A stretch of DNA of 64,000 nt from Pseudomonas poae (GCA_004000515.1 CP034537.1:2480001-2544000), one strand, 5' to 3'. Positions 10,243-25,961 are shown, numbered from the stretch's first letter. Notes: a model not told the origin generated them from the letters alone. Numbers and translations are program-made.

Positions 10243-11010
10243 ATGGGGTTTGATCAGGTGCGTCAGCGCCGTTTGTCTGACGATATTGTCGAGCAACTTG
10301 AGGGCATGATCCTTGAGGGCACGCTGAAGTCGGGTGAGCGTTTGCCTGCCGAACGGGCGTTGGCCGAGCAGTTTGGTGTGTCGCGCCCGTCGTTGCGTGA
10401 GGCGATCCAAAAGCTGGCGGCCAAGGGATTGCTAGTGAGTCGTCAGGGTGGGGGTAACTATGTCGCCGAGTCCCTGGGTTCAACCTTCAGTGATCCGCTG
10501 TTGCACCTTTTGGAAAACAACTCGGAGGCTCAGCGTGACTTGCTGGAATTTCGTCAGACCCTGGAAGCATCTTGTGCCTATTACGCAGCGTTGCGTGCCA
10601 CCGAAGTTGACCGTGAACGGCTGAAGGCTGCGTTTGAGGCGTTGCAGGATTGCTATGCCCGGGCTGATGAAGTGAGTCGAGCGGAGGAGGGCGCGGCGGA
10701 TGCGAGTTTTCACTTGGCGATTGCCGAGGCGAGTCATAACGCCGTGTTGCTGCACACCATTCGTGGTTTGTTCGATCTGCTCAAGCGTAATGTGGTGACC
10801 AACATTGGTGGCATGTATCAGCAACGTACGGAAACCCGCGACATGCTGATCAGTCAGCATCGGGATTTGTATCTGGCGATTATCGAGGGGCGGGCAGAGC
10901 AGGCGCGCGAGGTGTCTACGCGTCACTTGCTGTATGTGCAGGAAGTATTGGAAGAGGTGCGCCAAGAGGTGCAGCGCGTTGCGCGTGCCGAGCGGCGTAA
11001 GGGAATGTAG
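10243..11010 (+). CDS. lldR: GntR/FadR-family regulator of lactate genes LldR
   Basis: 255 aa. The N-terminal winged helix (RLSDDIVEQLEGMILEG; ERALAEQFGVSRPSLREAIQ; RQGGGNYV) is typical of FadR-subfamily GntR proteins. The C-terminal FCD helical domain has the metal/ligand pattern of Asp and His residues (SFHLAIAEASHN; QHRDLYLAII; STRHLLYV). The gene is divergent from lldP-dld and faces a palindromic operator at 10033-10049. Lactate is the expected ligand, by comparison with LldR of E. coli and P. aeruginosa. Confidence 0.88.
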   Translation: MGFDQVRQRRLSDDIVEQLEGMILEGTLKSGERLPAERALAEQFGVSRPSLREAIQKLAAKGLLVSRQGGGNYVAESLGSTFSDPLLHLLENNSEAQRDLLEFRQTLEASCAYYAALRATEVDRERLKAAFEALQDCYARADEVSRAEEGAADASFHLAIAEASHNAVLLHTIRGLFDLLKRNVVTNIGGMYQQRTETRDMLISQHRDLYLAIIEGRAEQAREVSTRHLLYVQEVLEEVRQEVQRVARAERRKGM

Positions 11011-11045
11011 CCAGGGGCTTGCCCAAGGCTACATCGCTACAAGGA

Positions 11046-11526
11046 TTACTCTTCCTTGCCCTTGTTGCGCACTGCGCGATGCAGTTCGCGATTGAATCGC
11101 GCTCGCGCTCGGTGTCGCGCTTGTCGTATTCCTTTTGCCCTTGCCCAAGGCGATCTCGCACTTGACCAAATGCTTGCTCCAATACCAGGACAGGCAGACG
11201 CAGGCATAGCCTTTCTGCTGTACGGCGGCGGCGAGCTTGTCGATTTCGCGGGCATTGAGCAGCAGCTTGCGCGTGCGCACCGGGTCGGCAATCACGTGGG
11301 TGCTCGCGGTGGTCAGCGGAGTGATATGACTGCCGAGCAGCCATGCCTCGCCATCCTTGAGCAGCACATAACTGTCAACCAGCTGCAGCTTGCTGGCACG
11401 CAGACTCTTTACTTCCCAGCCGGCCAGGACCAGACCAGCCTCGAAACGATGTTCGATGAAGTAATCGTGTCGCGCCTTTTTATTTTGCGCGATGGTCCCT
11501 GTGGGGTGTTTCTTTTGTTTAGCCAT
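11046..11526 (-). CDS. smpB: SsrA-binding protein SmpB, two frameshifts
   Basis: tmRNA partner protein. The N-terminus [20 protein letters not shown] and the OB-fold core ([35 protein letters not shown]) are clear, as is the central [18 protein letters not shown]. Two single-base deletions follow, in T4 at 11133-11136 (restores KKEYDKRD) and A2 at 11095-11096 (restores RDFNREL). The restored protein is 160 aa ending VRNKGKEE, the normal length and tail. The lysine-rich C-terminal tail is the part that enters the mRNA channel, so a real frameshift here would abolish function. Divergent from ratA. Confidence 0.92.
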
Positions 11527-11692
11527 AGGGGCGGCATTATAGGGAGTTGCGAGCGTGTCGGCTACGGTCAACCTGCGTGCTTGAGCGTGTTGGATGAATC
11601 CCGGACAATACAGGCAATTCTTTGGTTTTTTTCTTTCGCGGATCGGGCTGTTCTTTCGCGATGTTTGCCTCCGCAGTGGAAATGACGCACAC

Positions 11693-12127
11693 ATGACGAC
11701 GCATATTCAACGTTCGGCGCTGCTGCCTTATCCGGCACAGGCGCTCTATGATCTGGTCAACGACGTGGCGCGTTACCCGGAATTCCTGCCTTGGTGCTCA
11801 ACGGCCGAGGTGCTGGAAAGCAGTGATGAGCACATGGTCGCCAGTGTTGGCGTAGCGAAGGGTGGCTTGAGCCAGCACTTTGTTACGCGAAATGTGCTGG
11901 TGCCGGGTAAATCCATTGAAATGAATCTGCAGGAAGGGCCGTTCACCCAGCTGCATGGGGTGTGGGTGTTCAAAGCGCTGACCGACAAGGCCTGCAAGAT
12001 CAGCCTGGACCTGTCATTTGATTACGCTGGCCCGATTGTGCGAGCGACGTTGGGGCCCTTGTTCAACCAAGCCGCCAATACGTTGGTGGATGCCTTCTGC
12101 CAGCGAGCCAAGCAACTGCATGGTTGA
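11693..12127 (+). CDS. ratA: RatA-type START/COQ10-family protein
   Basis: 144 aa starting [20 protein letters not shown] single SRPBCC/START fold (polyketide cyclase/COQ10 type), with [20 protein letters not shown] and a C-terminal helix [17 protein letters not shown]. In E. coli RatA was described as an inhibitor of ribosome subunit joining, and eukaryotic homologues bind ubiquinone; which role holds here is open. An upstream in-frame ATG at 11594 would add 33 residues of unlikely sequence, so 11693 is chosen. The stop overlaps the rnfH start by eight bases, which suggests translational coupling. Confidence 0.88.
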   Translation: MTTHIQRSALLPYPAQALYDLVNDVARYPEFLPWCSTAEVLESSDEHMVASVGVAKGGLSQHFVTRNVLVPGKSIEMNLQEGPFTQLHGVWVFKALTDKACKISLDLSFDYAGPIVRATLGPLFNQAANTLVDAFCQRAKQLHG

Positions 12128-12422
12128 GATTGAAGTGGTGTATGCGGCCGTGGATCGTCAGGTTTTGCTGGCGGTGACGGTGCCCGAGGGGACTGGCTTG
12201 CGGGCAGCGGCGCAGGCGTCGGGGATCGCAGCTCATTTTCCTGAGCTGAATCTGGCGGATTGTCCCTTGGGTATATTCGGCAAGGTGGTCGCGGACGCGG
12301 AGCTGCGGGTTGTGCAGGCGGGTGATCGTATCGAGATCTACCGCCCCTTGCTGGTCGACCCTAAAGAGGTGCGCCGACTGCGTGCCGCCAAGGCGGCCTT
12401 GGCCAAACAGCAGAACTCATGA
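12120..12422 (+). CDS. rnfH: RnfH family ubiquitin-fold protein
   Basis: 100 aa with a beta-grasp fold (UPF0125/RnfH): [19 protein letters not shown], then FPELNLADCPLGIFGK, and the C-terminal DRIEIYRPLLVDPKEVRRLR box that marks the family. The ATG at 12120 lies inside the end of ratA in another frame, the conserved ratA-rnfH arrangement. Function is poorly known; it is named for occasional linkage to rnf genes. A strong terminator follows. Confidence 0.88.
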   Translation: MVEIEVVYAAVDRQVLLAVTVPEGTGLRAAAQASGIAAHFPELNLADCPLGIFGKVVADAELRVVQAGDRIEIYRPLLVDPKEVRRLRAAKAALAKQQNS

Positions 12423-12443
12423 GTTTGCCAACCGGCAAATAGC

Positions 12444-12469
12444 AAAAAGCCCGGCATGCCGGGCTTTTT
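12444..12469. terminator. bidirectional terminator between rnfH and bamE
   Basis: AAAAAGCCCGGCATGCCGGGCTTTTT is a self-complementary GC-rich stem flanked by A5 and T5, so it works in both directions for the convergent rnfH (+) and bamE (-). Confidence 0.92.
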
Positions 12470-12485
12470 GTTGGGCGCCGCAAAC

Positions 12486-13013
12486 TTATTGCGGGCTGGT
12501 GTCCAGAGGCTGTGGCGTCGGGACTGGGACAGTCTGCACGCCATCGACGTCTTTCTGGATCTTGTCGAGCAGCGAGCCTGGCTTGGCTGGCACTTCGGAC
12601 TTCGGTTTCTCCGCTTCCTGCGCTGGAGCAGTCACGTTGGTACCGTTGTCCTTGCCAAGCAAGGCTTCATCTCGGCTCACGCCGGGCATGAAGTCGCCGG
12701 AAAGGCTCACAAGCTGGTCATTGCCATTGAAAATGACACTGACGCGTTCCTGCTGGCGTTCACCGCCACCAGGCTGGATGCTGTAGAGATAATCCCAGCG
12801 ATCAGCATGGAAAGTGTCGGTCAGCAGGGGATTGCCCATGATAAACCGTACTTGCCGTCGGGTCATTCCCGGGCGTAACTGGTCTATCATGTCCTGCGTG
12901 ACGACATTGCCCTGCTGGATGTCGATTTTGTAAACCCCGGGGAATGAACAACCGGCGAGTGCGAGCAGTCCCACAAAGGTGAAACTGGTTAGCAAGAGCT
13001 TGGTGTTTTGCAT
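12486..13013 (-). CDS. bamE: outer membrane assembly lipoprotein BamE (OmlA/SmpA)
   Basis: 175 aa. Lipoprotein signal with lipobox LALAGC (Cys22). The conserved BamE core reads [40 protein letters not shown] and [12 protein letters not shown]. BamE is an accessory lipoprotein of the BAM complex that inserts beta-barrel proteins in the outer membrane. The C-terminal 60 residues ([13 protein letters not shown]...) are a low-complexity Pro-rich tail longer than in E. coli, as usual in Pseudomonas, where the gene is called omlA. Divergent from fur, sharing the 99-base spacer, as in PAO1. Confidence 0.93.
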   Translation of the reverse strand: MQNTKLLLTSFTFVGLLALAGCSFPGVYKIDIQQGNVVTQDMIDQLRPGMTRRQVRFIMGNPLLTDTFHADRWDYLYSIQPGGGERQQERVSVIFNGNDQLVSLSGDFMPGVSRDEALLGKDNGTNVTAPAQEAEKPKSEVPAKPGSLLDKIQKDVDGVQTVPVPTPQPLDTSPQ

Positions 13014-13112
13014 CGGTGGGCGACTTCCACTATCTTGGCTGGGACAACGTAAACGCCGATCATACCCGTATTAAGAGAAGCTGCGAAGCAGCATCCGCGA
13101 GAAAAGCTAACC

Positions 13113-13517
13113 ATGGTTGAAAATAGCGAACTACGCAAAGCCGGTCTTAAAGTGACTCTGCCACGAGTCAAGATTCTACAAATGCTCGATTCTGCTGAGC
13201 AGCGCCACATGAGTGCCGAGGATGTCTACAAGGCGCTGATGGAGTCTAACGAGGACGTTGGCCTGGCCACGGTTTACCGTGTGCTGACCCAGTTTGAAGC
13301 CGCAGGGCTGGTGGTTCGTCATAATTTCGACGGCGGTCATGCGGTGTTCGAATTGGCTGACGGTGGTCACCACGACCACATGGTTGACCTGGATACCAAC
13401 GAGGTTATCGAGTTCACCAGTCCGGAAATCGAACGCCTCCAGCACAAAATTGCTGAGGAGCATGGGTTCGATTTGGTTGACCACAATCTTGTGTTGTACA
13501 TCCGTAAGAAAAAGTAA
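13113..13517 (+). CDS. fur: ferric uptake regulator Fur
   Basis: 134 aa iron-responsive repressor. The N-terminal winged helix (LRKAGLKVTLPRVKILQML; LATVYRVLTQFEAAGLV) and the dimerisation/metal domain with GGHHDHMVDL and the DHNLVLYI tail are complete. The protein contains no cysteine at all; E. coli Fur has structural Cys pairs, and pseudomonads have largely lost them. Divergent from bamE. Confidence 0.96.
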   Translation: MVENSELRKAGLKVTLPRVKILQMLDSAEQRHMSAEDVYKALMESNEDVGLATVYRVLTQFEAAGLVVRHNFDGGHAVFELADGGHHDHMVDLDTNEVIEFTSPEIERLQHKIAEEHGFDLVDHNLVLYIRKKK

Positions 13518-13549
13518 AAAGCGATGCAGATTCGCTCTGCAGAACGATC

Positions 13550-13582
13550 GAAGGCGACCTTAGGGTCGCCTTCGTGCTTTTT
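13550..13582. terminator. terminator between fur and recN
   Basis: GAAGGCGACC-TTAG-GGTCGCCTTC followed by GTGCTTTTTAT. It serves fur on the plus strand; recN converges from the other side. Confidence 0.8.
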
Positions 13583-13602
13583 ATAGAGGGAAAACTGTCA
13601 GT

Positions 13603-15274
13603 TCAGGCCTTTGTCGCGACGACCATTTTTTTCGCGTGTGCCAGGGACTCCTTGGTCAAATCAATGCCCCCGAGCATCCGCGCCACTTCTTCTACGCGCT
13701 CTGACTTGTTCAGCTTGGAAACGGCTGTGTGTGTCGCATCGCTGCCGCGTACCTTGTGTACAAATAGATGCTGATGCCCTTGGGCTGCCACTTGTGGCAA
13801 GTGGGTCACCGTCAGCACCTGCCCCCGATCTCCAAGGCGACGCAACAGTTGGCCAACAATTTCTGCTGTAGGCCCGCCGATTCCCACATCCACTTCATCG
13901 AATACCAGCGTTGGTACTCGCGAGGTTTGCGCAGTAATCACCTGAATCGCCAGGCTGATCCGCGACAGCTCGCCGCCAGACGCCACTTTGCCAGTGCCTT
14001 GAGTGGTTGCCCGGGGTTGGCGCTGACCAGCAGCTCAACCTGTTCCATGCCATGAGGTTGCAGTTCATTGCTGGCGTTGGCGCGTAACTCAATGGTGAAG
14101 CGCCCACCTGGCATGCCTAGGCGCTGAATCTCAAGTTCCACGGCGCTGGCTAGGCCGGTGGCTGCCTGCTGTCGCAGGTCGCTCAGTTCGCGTGCTTTTT
14201 CTTGATAGTGGCGTGCGAAGGAGGCGAGCTCATCGCCAAGTCGTTCGATGGACTCGTCATTTGCGTTCAGGGTTTCGATTTCATCCAGTAGTTTCTGCTG
14301 CAGGGTAGCCACTTCGGTCGGCTGGATTCGATGTTTGCGCGCCAGGGTATAAATAGTGTCCAGGCGTTCTTCTATTTCCTGCAGTCGCGCAGGGTCGGCA
14401 TCGAAATGATCCAGGAAGCGATTCAACTCTCCCACGGCTTCTTCTACCTGGATCTGCGCACTGGTCAGCAGGGTGGTTGCTTCGCTCAGTGAGCCAGAGG
14501 CGCTGTTCACGCTGGACAGGCGATTGAGGCTGGCGGTCAGTGCATTAAGAACATTGCCGGAATCGCTTTCGCTGCATTGCTCGACGACTTGGCGGCAGAT
14601 GCCCAGCAGGGTTTCGGCGTTGGTCAGGTTCTTGTGTTCCTGCTCTAGCTGTTCCAGCTCGGTCTCGCCCAGACCAAGGCTTTCCAGTTCTTCAAGTTGA
14701 TAACTGAGCAGTTGATGGCGAGCGCGCTGTTCGTCACCGGAGTTGGAGAGACGCTCCAGTTCCTGGCGGGTTTGGCGCCAGCGCTGTGCGGCCAGCTGTA
14801 CTTGTCGGGCAGGTCGGTGGCGCCGGCATACTCGTCGAGCAGGCGGCGGTGGGTGTCGGTTTTCAGTAGGGATTGATGCTCGTGCTGGCTGTGGATATCA
14901 ATCAGCAGCTCGCCCAGGGCTTTCAGGTCGCCCAGGGGGCATGGCGTGCCGTTGATATAGCCGCGGGAGCGCCCTTCGGCGGTTATTACTCGGCGCAGGA
15001 TGCATGGGCCATCGTTATTAAGGTCGCGCTCGGCCAACCAGGCTTCGGCTTCGGGAATGTCTGCCAGGTCAAAGGTGGCCAGGATATCGGCCTTGTCCGC
15101 GCCAGGACGCACGACGCCGCTGTCGGCGCGATCACCCAGGGTGAGGCCCAAGGCGTCAAGCATGATCGACTTGCCGGCACCGGTCTCGCCTGTGATTACG
15201 CTCATCCCGCGATCCAGTTCGAGGTCCAGATGTTCAACGATGGCGTAGTTGTGTACGGACAGGTGCACGAGCAT
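13603..15274 (-). CDS. recN: DNA repair ATPase RecN, two frameshifts
   Basis: SMC-like protein for double-strand break repair. N-terminal Walker A ITGETGAGKSIMLDAL with the family start MLVHLSVHNYAIVEHLDLEL; a central coiled-coil region (residues ~170-360); C-terminal signature VASGGELSRISLAIQ and Walker B TLVFDEVDVGIGG. Two single-base deletions break the frame: at 14801 (DK then VQLAAQRWRQ) and at 13987-13989 (LKALAK then VASGGELSR). Restored length is 557 aa, normal. A perfect LexA box 25 bases upstream of the start marks SOS control. Confidence 0.93.
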
Positions 15275-15298
15275 GACGGGCGCTCCCAGGCTTTAGGT

Positions 15299-15314
15299 CT
15301 GGTTATTTATACAG
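15299..15314 (-). promoter_or_regulatory. LexA (SOS) box of recN
   Basis: The minus strand reads CTGTATAAATAACCAG, a full match to the gamma-proteobacterial LexA consensus CTG-N10-CAG with the TATA(a/t) centre, 25 bases before the recN ATG. recN is a classical SOS gene. Confidence 0.9.
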
Positions 15315-15447
15315 TGTTTTGTTTGGGGCTGACAATCCTGGCGCTTAGCTCGATTTGCTTGATCGCCCGACTTTCTTAGCGCGATGTGGAATGGGTGCGA
15401 AGGAATTGACCCGCCTCACTCGAAAGACTTTTGGTAACCCTTGCGCT

Positions 15448-15473
15448 CTTGAACCTGGAAATTGTGGCCCCAT
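15448..15473 (+). promoter_or_regulatory. sigma32 heat-shock promoter of grpE
   Basis: CTTGAA (15448-15453), a 14-base spacer, then CCCCAT (15468-15473) followed by ATA. This matches the sigma32 consensus CTTGAA-N13-15-CCCCAT. It lies 55 bases upstream of the grpE ATG. Confidence 0.9.
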
Positions 15474-15528
15474 ATACCGGAACAGAAGCGCGAGTTGAGT
15501 TCGCGCATGATTTTGAAAGGAGAAAACT

Positions 15529-16089
15529 ATGGCTGACGAACAGACGCAGGATACGCAAACTCCAAACGCCAATTCGGCTGCCGGTGATGAGCTGGCGACC
15601 CGTGTGCAAGTGCTCGAAGAGCAATTGGCTGCTGCGCAGGACCAGTCTTTGCGTGTTGCCGCCGATCTGCAGAACGTCCGCCGTCGTGCCGAGCAGGATG
15701 TAGAAAAAGCTCACAAGTTTGCGCTGGAAAAATTCGCCAACGATCTGCTGCCGATCATCGACAGCCTTGAGCGTGGCCTTGAATTGTCCAATCCGGACGA
15801 CGAAAACATCCGTCCAATGCGCGAAGGGATCGAACTGACCCTGAAAATGTTCCAGGACACCCTGAAGCGTTATCAGTTGGAAGCTATCGACCCGCAAGGC
15901 GGCGAGCCTTTCAATGCTGAGCATCATCAGGCCATGGCCATGCAGGAAAGCCATGATCTTGAGCCGAACAGTGTATTGAAGGTGTTCCAGAAGGGTTATC
16001 AGTTGAACGGTCGCTTGCTGCGTCCGGCGATGGTGGTGGTGAGCAAGGCTCCTGCACCTGTTTCGCCTTCTATTGATGAGCAGGCTTGA
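15529..16089 (+). CDS. grpE: nucleotide exchange factor GrpE
   Basis: 186 aa. Acidic flexible N-terminus ([20 protein letters not shown]), a long coiled coil ([20 protein letters not shown] and on), the [20 protein letters not shown] linker, and the C-terminal beta domain with [18 protein letters not shown] and a run to [13 protein letters not shown]. Releases ADP from DnaK in the cytoplasm. Preceded by its own sigma32 promoter and a good ribosome binding site (AAGGAGA). First of grpE-dnaK-dnaJ. Confidence 0.96.
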   Translation: MADEQTQDTQTPNANSAAGDELATRVQVLEEQLAAAQDQSLRVAADLQNVRRRAEQDVEKAHKFALEKFANDLLPIIDSLERGLELSNPDDENIRPMREGIELTLKMFQDTLKRYQLEAIDPQGGEPFNAEHHQAMAMQESHDLEPNSVLKVFQKGYQLNGRLLRPAMVVVSKAPAPVSPSIDEQA

Positions 16090-16110
16090 AATTAGCCTTA
16101 GCGGCCCCAT
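16085..16110 (+). promoter_or_regulatory. sigma32 heat-shock promoter of dnaK
   Basis: CTTGAA (16085-16090, overlapping the grpE stop codon), a 14-base spacer, CCCCAT (16105-16110) and CTATAA. Same architecture as the grpE promoter, 82 bases before dnaK, so dnaK can be heat-induced independently of grpE. Confidence 0.87.
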
Positions 16111-16188
16111 CTATAAGTCAAGCGTTTAAGTGCTACCGCAGTTAGCCACCACTGCTGCGGCAACCAAATTCAAGTTTCGGGAGAGTAA

Positions 16189-18107
<1,919 letters not shown>

Positions 18108-18424
18108 GTTGGTCGCCCGGTTGACCGCTATCAAGCGGTGACTGGTAGGATGTCGCCGCGCGGGAGCTTGCTCCCGCGTTGGCGTGTCTGGGGTATGCGA
18201 ATTTTTACAGCATGCGACAGCTGTCGGGTGCTGGCGGTGTGATCGGGAAAGCTCCTGCTTCCTGAGCGATATATACCGCGTTTTTTGGCTGGGTCTCGGC
18301 TAAAAGTAGTAACGACCAGGATCGTTGAATTGACGTGAGTTGGGTCCGGGCCTGTATTGGGGCTCAACGAGTTTGGCAAGGCTCAGGAGGGTCTGGCTGA
18401 ACGTCCTTAAGAGTGCAAAGACTT
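18108..18424. other. dnaK-dnaJ spacer with a palindrome (18159-18178)
   Basis: The 317-base spacer has no gene and no sigma32 match that I can find. CGCGGGAGC-TT-GCTCCCGCG at 18159-18178 is a near-perfect palindrome. It may be a solitary REP-type element or a hairpin terminator with a poor T-run after dnaK. The wide gap suggests that dnaJ has some separate expression. Confidence 0.5.
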
Positions 18425-19548
18425 ATGGCAAAGCGTGACTATTACGTAGTGTTGGTGTGGAGCGCAGCTCCAGCGAGGCGGACCTGAAGAAGGCTTATCG
18501 CCGCCTGGCGATGAAGCACCACCCGGACCGTAATCCGGATAGCAAAGAATCCGAAGAGTTGTTCAAAGAGGCCAACGAGGCCTACGAATGCCTGTCTGAT
18601 CCCAATAAGCGTGCGGCCTACGACCAGTATGGCCATGCTGGTGTCGACCCGAGCATGGGTGGCGGCGGTGCCGGTTTTGGTGGTCAGAACTTCTCCGATA
18701 TCTTCGGTGATGTATTCAGCGACTTCTTCGGCGGTGGCCGTGGTGGTCAGCGTGGTGGTGCCCAGCGTGGCAGTGATCTGCGCTACACCCTGGAGCTGAA
18801 CCTGGAAGAGGCCGTGCGCGGCACTAGCGTCAATATCCGTGTACCGACGCTGGTGAACTGCAAGCCGTGCGATGGTTCGGGTGCCAAGAAAGGTTCCTCG
18901 CCGATCACGTGCCCTACGTGCGGCGGTATCGGCCAGGTGCGCATGCAGCAGGGCTTCTTTTCGGTGCAGCAGACCTGCCCGCGTTGCCATGGCCAAGGCA
19001 AGATCATTTCCGATCCGTGCGACTCCTGCCACGGCGAAGGCCGCGTCGAAGAGTACAAGACTCTTTCGGTGAAAGTGCCGGCGGGTGTTGATACTGGCGA
19101 CCGCATTCGTTTGTCGGGCGAAGGCGAGGCGGGTACGCAAGGTGGTCCTACCGGCGACCTGTACGTGGTGATCAATGTGCGTGAGCACTCGATCTTCCAG
19201 CGTGACGGCAAGCATCTGTTCTGCGAAGTGCCTATCAGCTTTGTCGATGCGGCCCTGGGTGGCGAGCTGGAGATTCCGACCCTTGATGGTCGAGTGAAGC
19301 TCAAGATTCCTGAGGGTACCCAGACCGGCAAGCAGTTCCGTATCCGTGGCAAAGGCGTTGCGCCGGTGCGCGGTGGTGGTGCTGGCGACCTGATGTGTCG
19401 TGTGGCGGTAGAAACACCGGTCAACCTGAATCGCCGCCAGCGTGAGCTGCTTGAAGAATTCCGCAGCTCGTTGGAGGGTGATGACTCGCACTCGCCAAAG
19501 ACCACGGGCTTTTTCGATGGCGTGAAGCGCTTTTTCGGCGACCTGTAA
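18425..19548 (+). CDS. dnaJ: co-chaperone DnaJ (Hsp40), one frameshift near the start
   Basis: J domain (MAKRDYY..., then [16 protein letters not shown] with the HPD motif), a Gly/Phe region ([19 protein letters not shown]), four CxxCxGxG zinc repeats ([32 protein letters not shown]) and the C-terminal substrate domains. One G is missing at 18454-18455 (restores VLGVERSSS). Residue 8 is read as Val where the family has Glu (YYEVLG), so the base next to the indel may also be wrong. Restored length is 374 aa. Stimulates DnaK ATPase. Confidence 0.95.
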
Positions 19549-20364
<816 letters not shown>

Positions 20365-20377
20365 TCAGTAGCTAAAT

Positions 20378-20411
20378 CGGGGTCTCAGGCTTATCCTAAG
20401 GCCCCGTTTTT
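20378..20411 (+). terminator. terminator of dapB
   Basis: CGGGG ... CCCCG hairpin with additional AGG/CCT pairing inside, followed by TTTTTA, 14 bases after the dapB stop. Confidence 0.75.
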
Positions 20412-20540
20412 ACCCGCTAAGCGACGTCCTGTCGCATTCCCCCTGCCTTTAAGGCTCATTAGCGGTGGACCAAAAAGCCTTTTTCTGTAAGCTACAGCTT
20501 TAGTGTGTCCACTAAAAGCGCGCAGAATAATTCAGTGAAC

Positions 20541-20578
20541 AAGCGGGGTGACGTGTCCATACGTCACTCCGCTTTTTT
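20541..20578 (+). terminator. strong terminator in the carA leader (possible attenuator)
   Basis: AAGCGGGGTGACGT and ACGTCACTCCGCTT pair over 14 positions with one G-T, followed by six T, and end 46 bases before carA. The dapB stop is already followed by another terminator, so this second one may sit in a carAB leader transcript and act as an attenuator. No leader peptide is obvious. Confidence 0.65.
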
Positions 20579-20623
20579 ACAACCTGCGATCGCCCTTTCA
20601 GGCTTTATTTACGGGAGGTCTTC

Positions 20624-21760
20624 TTGACTAAGCCAGCCATACTCGCCCTTGCTGATGGCAGCATTTTTCGCGGCGAAGCCATTGGAGCCGACGGTCAAAC
20701 CGTTGGAGAGGTGGTGTTTAACACCGCCATGACCGGCTATCAGGAAATCCTTACCGATCCTTCCTACGCCCAACAGATCGTTACCCTGACCTATCCGCAC
20801 ATCGGCAACACCGGTACTACACCGGAAGACGTCGAGTCTGATCGTGTCTGGTCGGCTGGCTTGGTCATTCGTGACCTGCCATTGGTTGCGAGCAACTGGC
20901 GTAACACGATGTCGCTGTCCGATTACCTGAAAGCCAACAACGTTGTGGCGATCGCCGGTATCGATACGCGCCGCCTGACACGCATCCTGCGTGAAAAAGG
21001 CTCGCAGAACGGCTGCATCATGGTTGGCGACGATATTTCCGAAGCGGCGGCTATCGCTGCAGCTCAGGGTTTCCCTGGCCTGAAAGGCATGGACCTGGCG
21101 AAAGTCGTCAGCGTCAAAGAGAAGTACGAGTGGCGCTCCACTGTCTGGGACTTGAAGACCGACAGCCACGCGACCATCGAAGCCGCTGACTTGCCGTACC
21201 ACGTTGTGGCCTATGACTACGGCGTTAAGTACAACATCCTGCGCATGCTGGTAGAGCGCGGCTGCCGCGTTACTGTAGTGCCGGCGCAAACCCCGGCCAG
21301 CGACGTGCTGGCTCTGCAACCGGATGGCGTGTTCCTGTCCAACGGCCCTGGTGACCCTGAGCCTTGCGACTACGCCATCCAGGCGATCAAGGAAGTGCTG
21401 GAAACCGAGATTCCGGTATTCGGCATTTGCCTCGGTCACCAGCTGCTGGCCCTGGCCTCTGGTGCCAAGACCCTGAAAATGGGTCACGGTCACCATGGTG
21501 CCAACCACCCTGTGCAAGACCTGGACACCGGCGTTGTGATGATCACCAGCCAAAACCACGGTTTTGCGGTGGATGAAGCGACCTTGCCGAGCAACGTGCG
21601 CGCCATTCACAAGTCGCTGTTCGACGGTTCCCTGCAGGGCATCGAGCGCACCGACAAGAGCGCGTTCAGCTTCCAGGGCCACCCTGAAGCCAGCCCGGGC
21701 CCGAACGACGTAGCACCGCTGTTCGACCGTTTCATCAATGAGATGGCCAAGCGACGCTAA
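20624..21760 (+). CDS. carA: carbamoyl-phosphate synthase small subunit CarA
   Basis: 378 aa glutaminase subunit feeding ammonia to CarB for arginine and pyrimidine synthesis. N-terminal CPSase small domain ([38 protein letters not shown]) and a class I amidotransferase domain with the nucleophile in [15 protein letters not shown] and His/Glu in [11 protein letters not shown]. The start is TTG at 20624, set by the GGGAGG ribosome binding site and the family N-terminus. Intact. 105 bases separate it from carB. Confidence 0.96.
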   Translation: MTKPAILALADGSIFRGEAIGADGQTVGEVVFNTAMTGYQEILTDPSYAQQIVTLTYPHIGNTGTTPEDVESDRVWSAGLVIRDLPLVASNWRNTMSLSDYLKANNVVAIAGIDTRRLTRILREKGSQNGCIMVGDDISEAAAIAAAQGFPGLKGMDLAKVVSVKEKYEWRSTVWDLKTDSHATIEAADLPYHVVAYDYGVKYNILRMLVERGCRVTVVPAQTPASDVLALQPDGVFLSNGPGDPEPCDYAIQAIKEVLETEIPVFGICLGHQLLALASGAKTLKMGHGHHGANHPVQDLDTGVVMITSQNHGFAVDEATLPSNVRAIHKSLFDGSLQGIERTDKSAFSFQGHPEASPGPNDVAPLFDRFINEMAKRR

Positions 21761-21865
21761 CTGAGTGGCTTGCAGGCGGCCCCGAACCTCGGTGGCCCCT
21801 GCAGGCTCTTCAAAGATTGTTCAAGACGGCTTGCCGACTGACCTGCGGATTTGAGTGACAAACCC

Positions 21866-25082
<3,217 letters not shown>

Positions 25083-25086
<4 letters not shown>

Positions 25087-25558
25087 CCAAATACCCAATG
25101 ACCGTCCAGGGCTTCAAGGCCCTGGAAGAGAGCACGCCCATCTGACCAAGGTCGTCCGTCCGAAGCTGAGCCAGGACATCGGTACGGCCCGCGAGTTGGG
25201 TGACTTGAAGGAGAACGCCGAATACCACGCTGCTCGTGAGCAGCAGGGTATGGTCGAGGCGCGCATTCGTGATATCGAAGGCCGCCTGCAGAACTCGGTG
25301 GTCATCGACGTCACGACCATTCCGAAGACCGGCAAGGTGATTTTCGGCACTACCGTGGAAATCGCCAACGTCGAGACTGACGAAAGTGTGGTCTACCACA
25401 TCGTTGGTGAGGACGAGGCTGACTTCAAACTCGGCAAGATCTCTGTTGGTTCGCCGCTCGCCCGCGCCTTGATTGCCAAGGAAGAGGGTGATGTTGTGGC
25501 CGTGAAAACGCCTGGTGGCGTGATCGAGTACGAGATTGTCGAAGTTCGTCACGTCTGA
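25083..25558 (+). CDS. greA: transcription elongation factor GreA, one frameshift
   Basis: 158 aa when restored. N-terminal coiled coil ([17 protein letters not shown]...; [17 protein letters not shown]) and a C-terminal FKBP-like domain ([34 protein letters not shown]). It rescues backtracked RNA polymerase by stimulating transcript cleavage. One G is missing next to 25130 (KALEEEHAHLTK). Starts inside the carB stop codon, as in the car-greA operon described for P. aeruginosa. Confidence 0.95.
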
Positions 25559-25586
25559 AAGGCGGCGCCCGCTACGTGCGGGCGCC

Positions 25587-25961
25587 ATGCTTTGGCAGCT
25601 CTCCCAGATGCTTTGGGTGGGTGGCCTGTGGTTGCTGCACATTGGTGTTTTACCGGCGCTGGGCCTGATTGGCCTGGCACCGTTGCTGATCGATGAGATC
25701 GACGGATTACTGAGTGCGTTGCTGGTGGGTTTTGCGGCGGCGTGCGTGATGGTCCAGGCGTTGGTGCTGGTCAAGGCTGAAGGCTTGGGAAGTTTGTGGC
25801 GGGATATTCGCGGGCAACTGCTGTTGATGGCGCTGTATGCGTGTGCAATGTATTGCATTGTGCATGTCTGGCTGCCGGAAGCGTTGCGCTGGCAGTTATT
25901 CAGCTATCTTGTGCTAGGGTTCTCCGGCTTGGTGTTGGTTATGCAGCCAGCACCAGGATGA
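25587..25961 (+). CDS. small integral membrane protein, probably DUF4149-like
   Basis: 124 aa from the ATG at 25587 (MLWQLSQMLWVGGLWLLHIG). Four hydrophobic segments: residues ~5-30, ~45-63, ~75-93 and ~100-120. An upstream GTG start at 25536 would overlap greA and add a basic stretch. The place between greA and yhbY is conserved in Pseudomonas (a hypothetical membrane protein in PAO1). The DUF4149 assignment is from position and topology only; function unknown. Confidence 0.65.
   Translation: MLWQLSQMLWVGGLWLLHIGVLPALGLIGLAPLLIDEIDGLLSALLVGFAAACVMVQALVLVKAEGLGSLWRDIRGQLLLMALYACAMYCIVHVWLPEALRWQLFSYLVLGFSGLVLVMQPAPG

Noticed and set aside
18159..18178. Palindrome between dnaK and dnaJ as a full REPIN
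   Set aside because: Only one short palindrome with no second inverted REP nearby; kept as a hairpin or solitary REP-like element.
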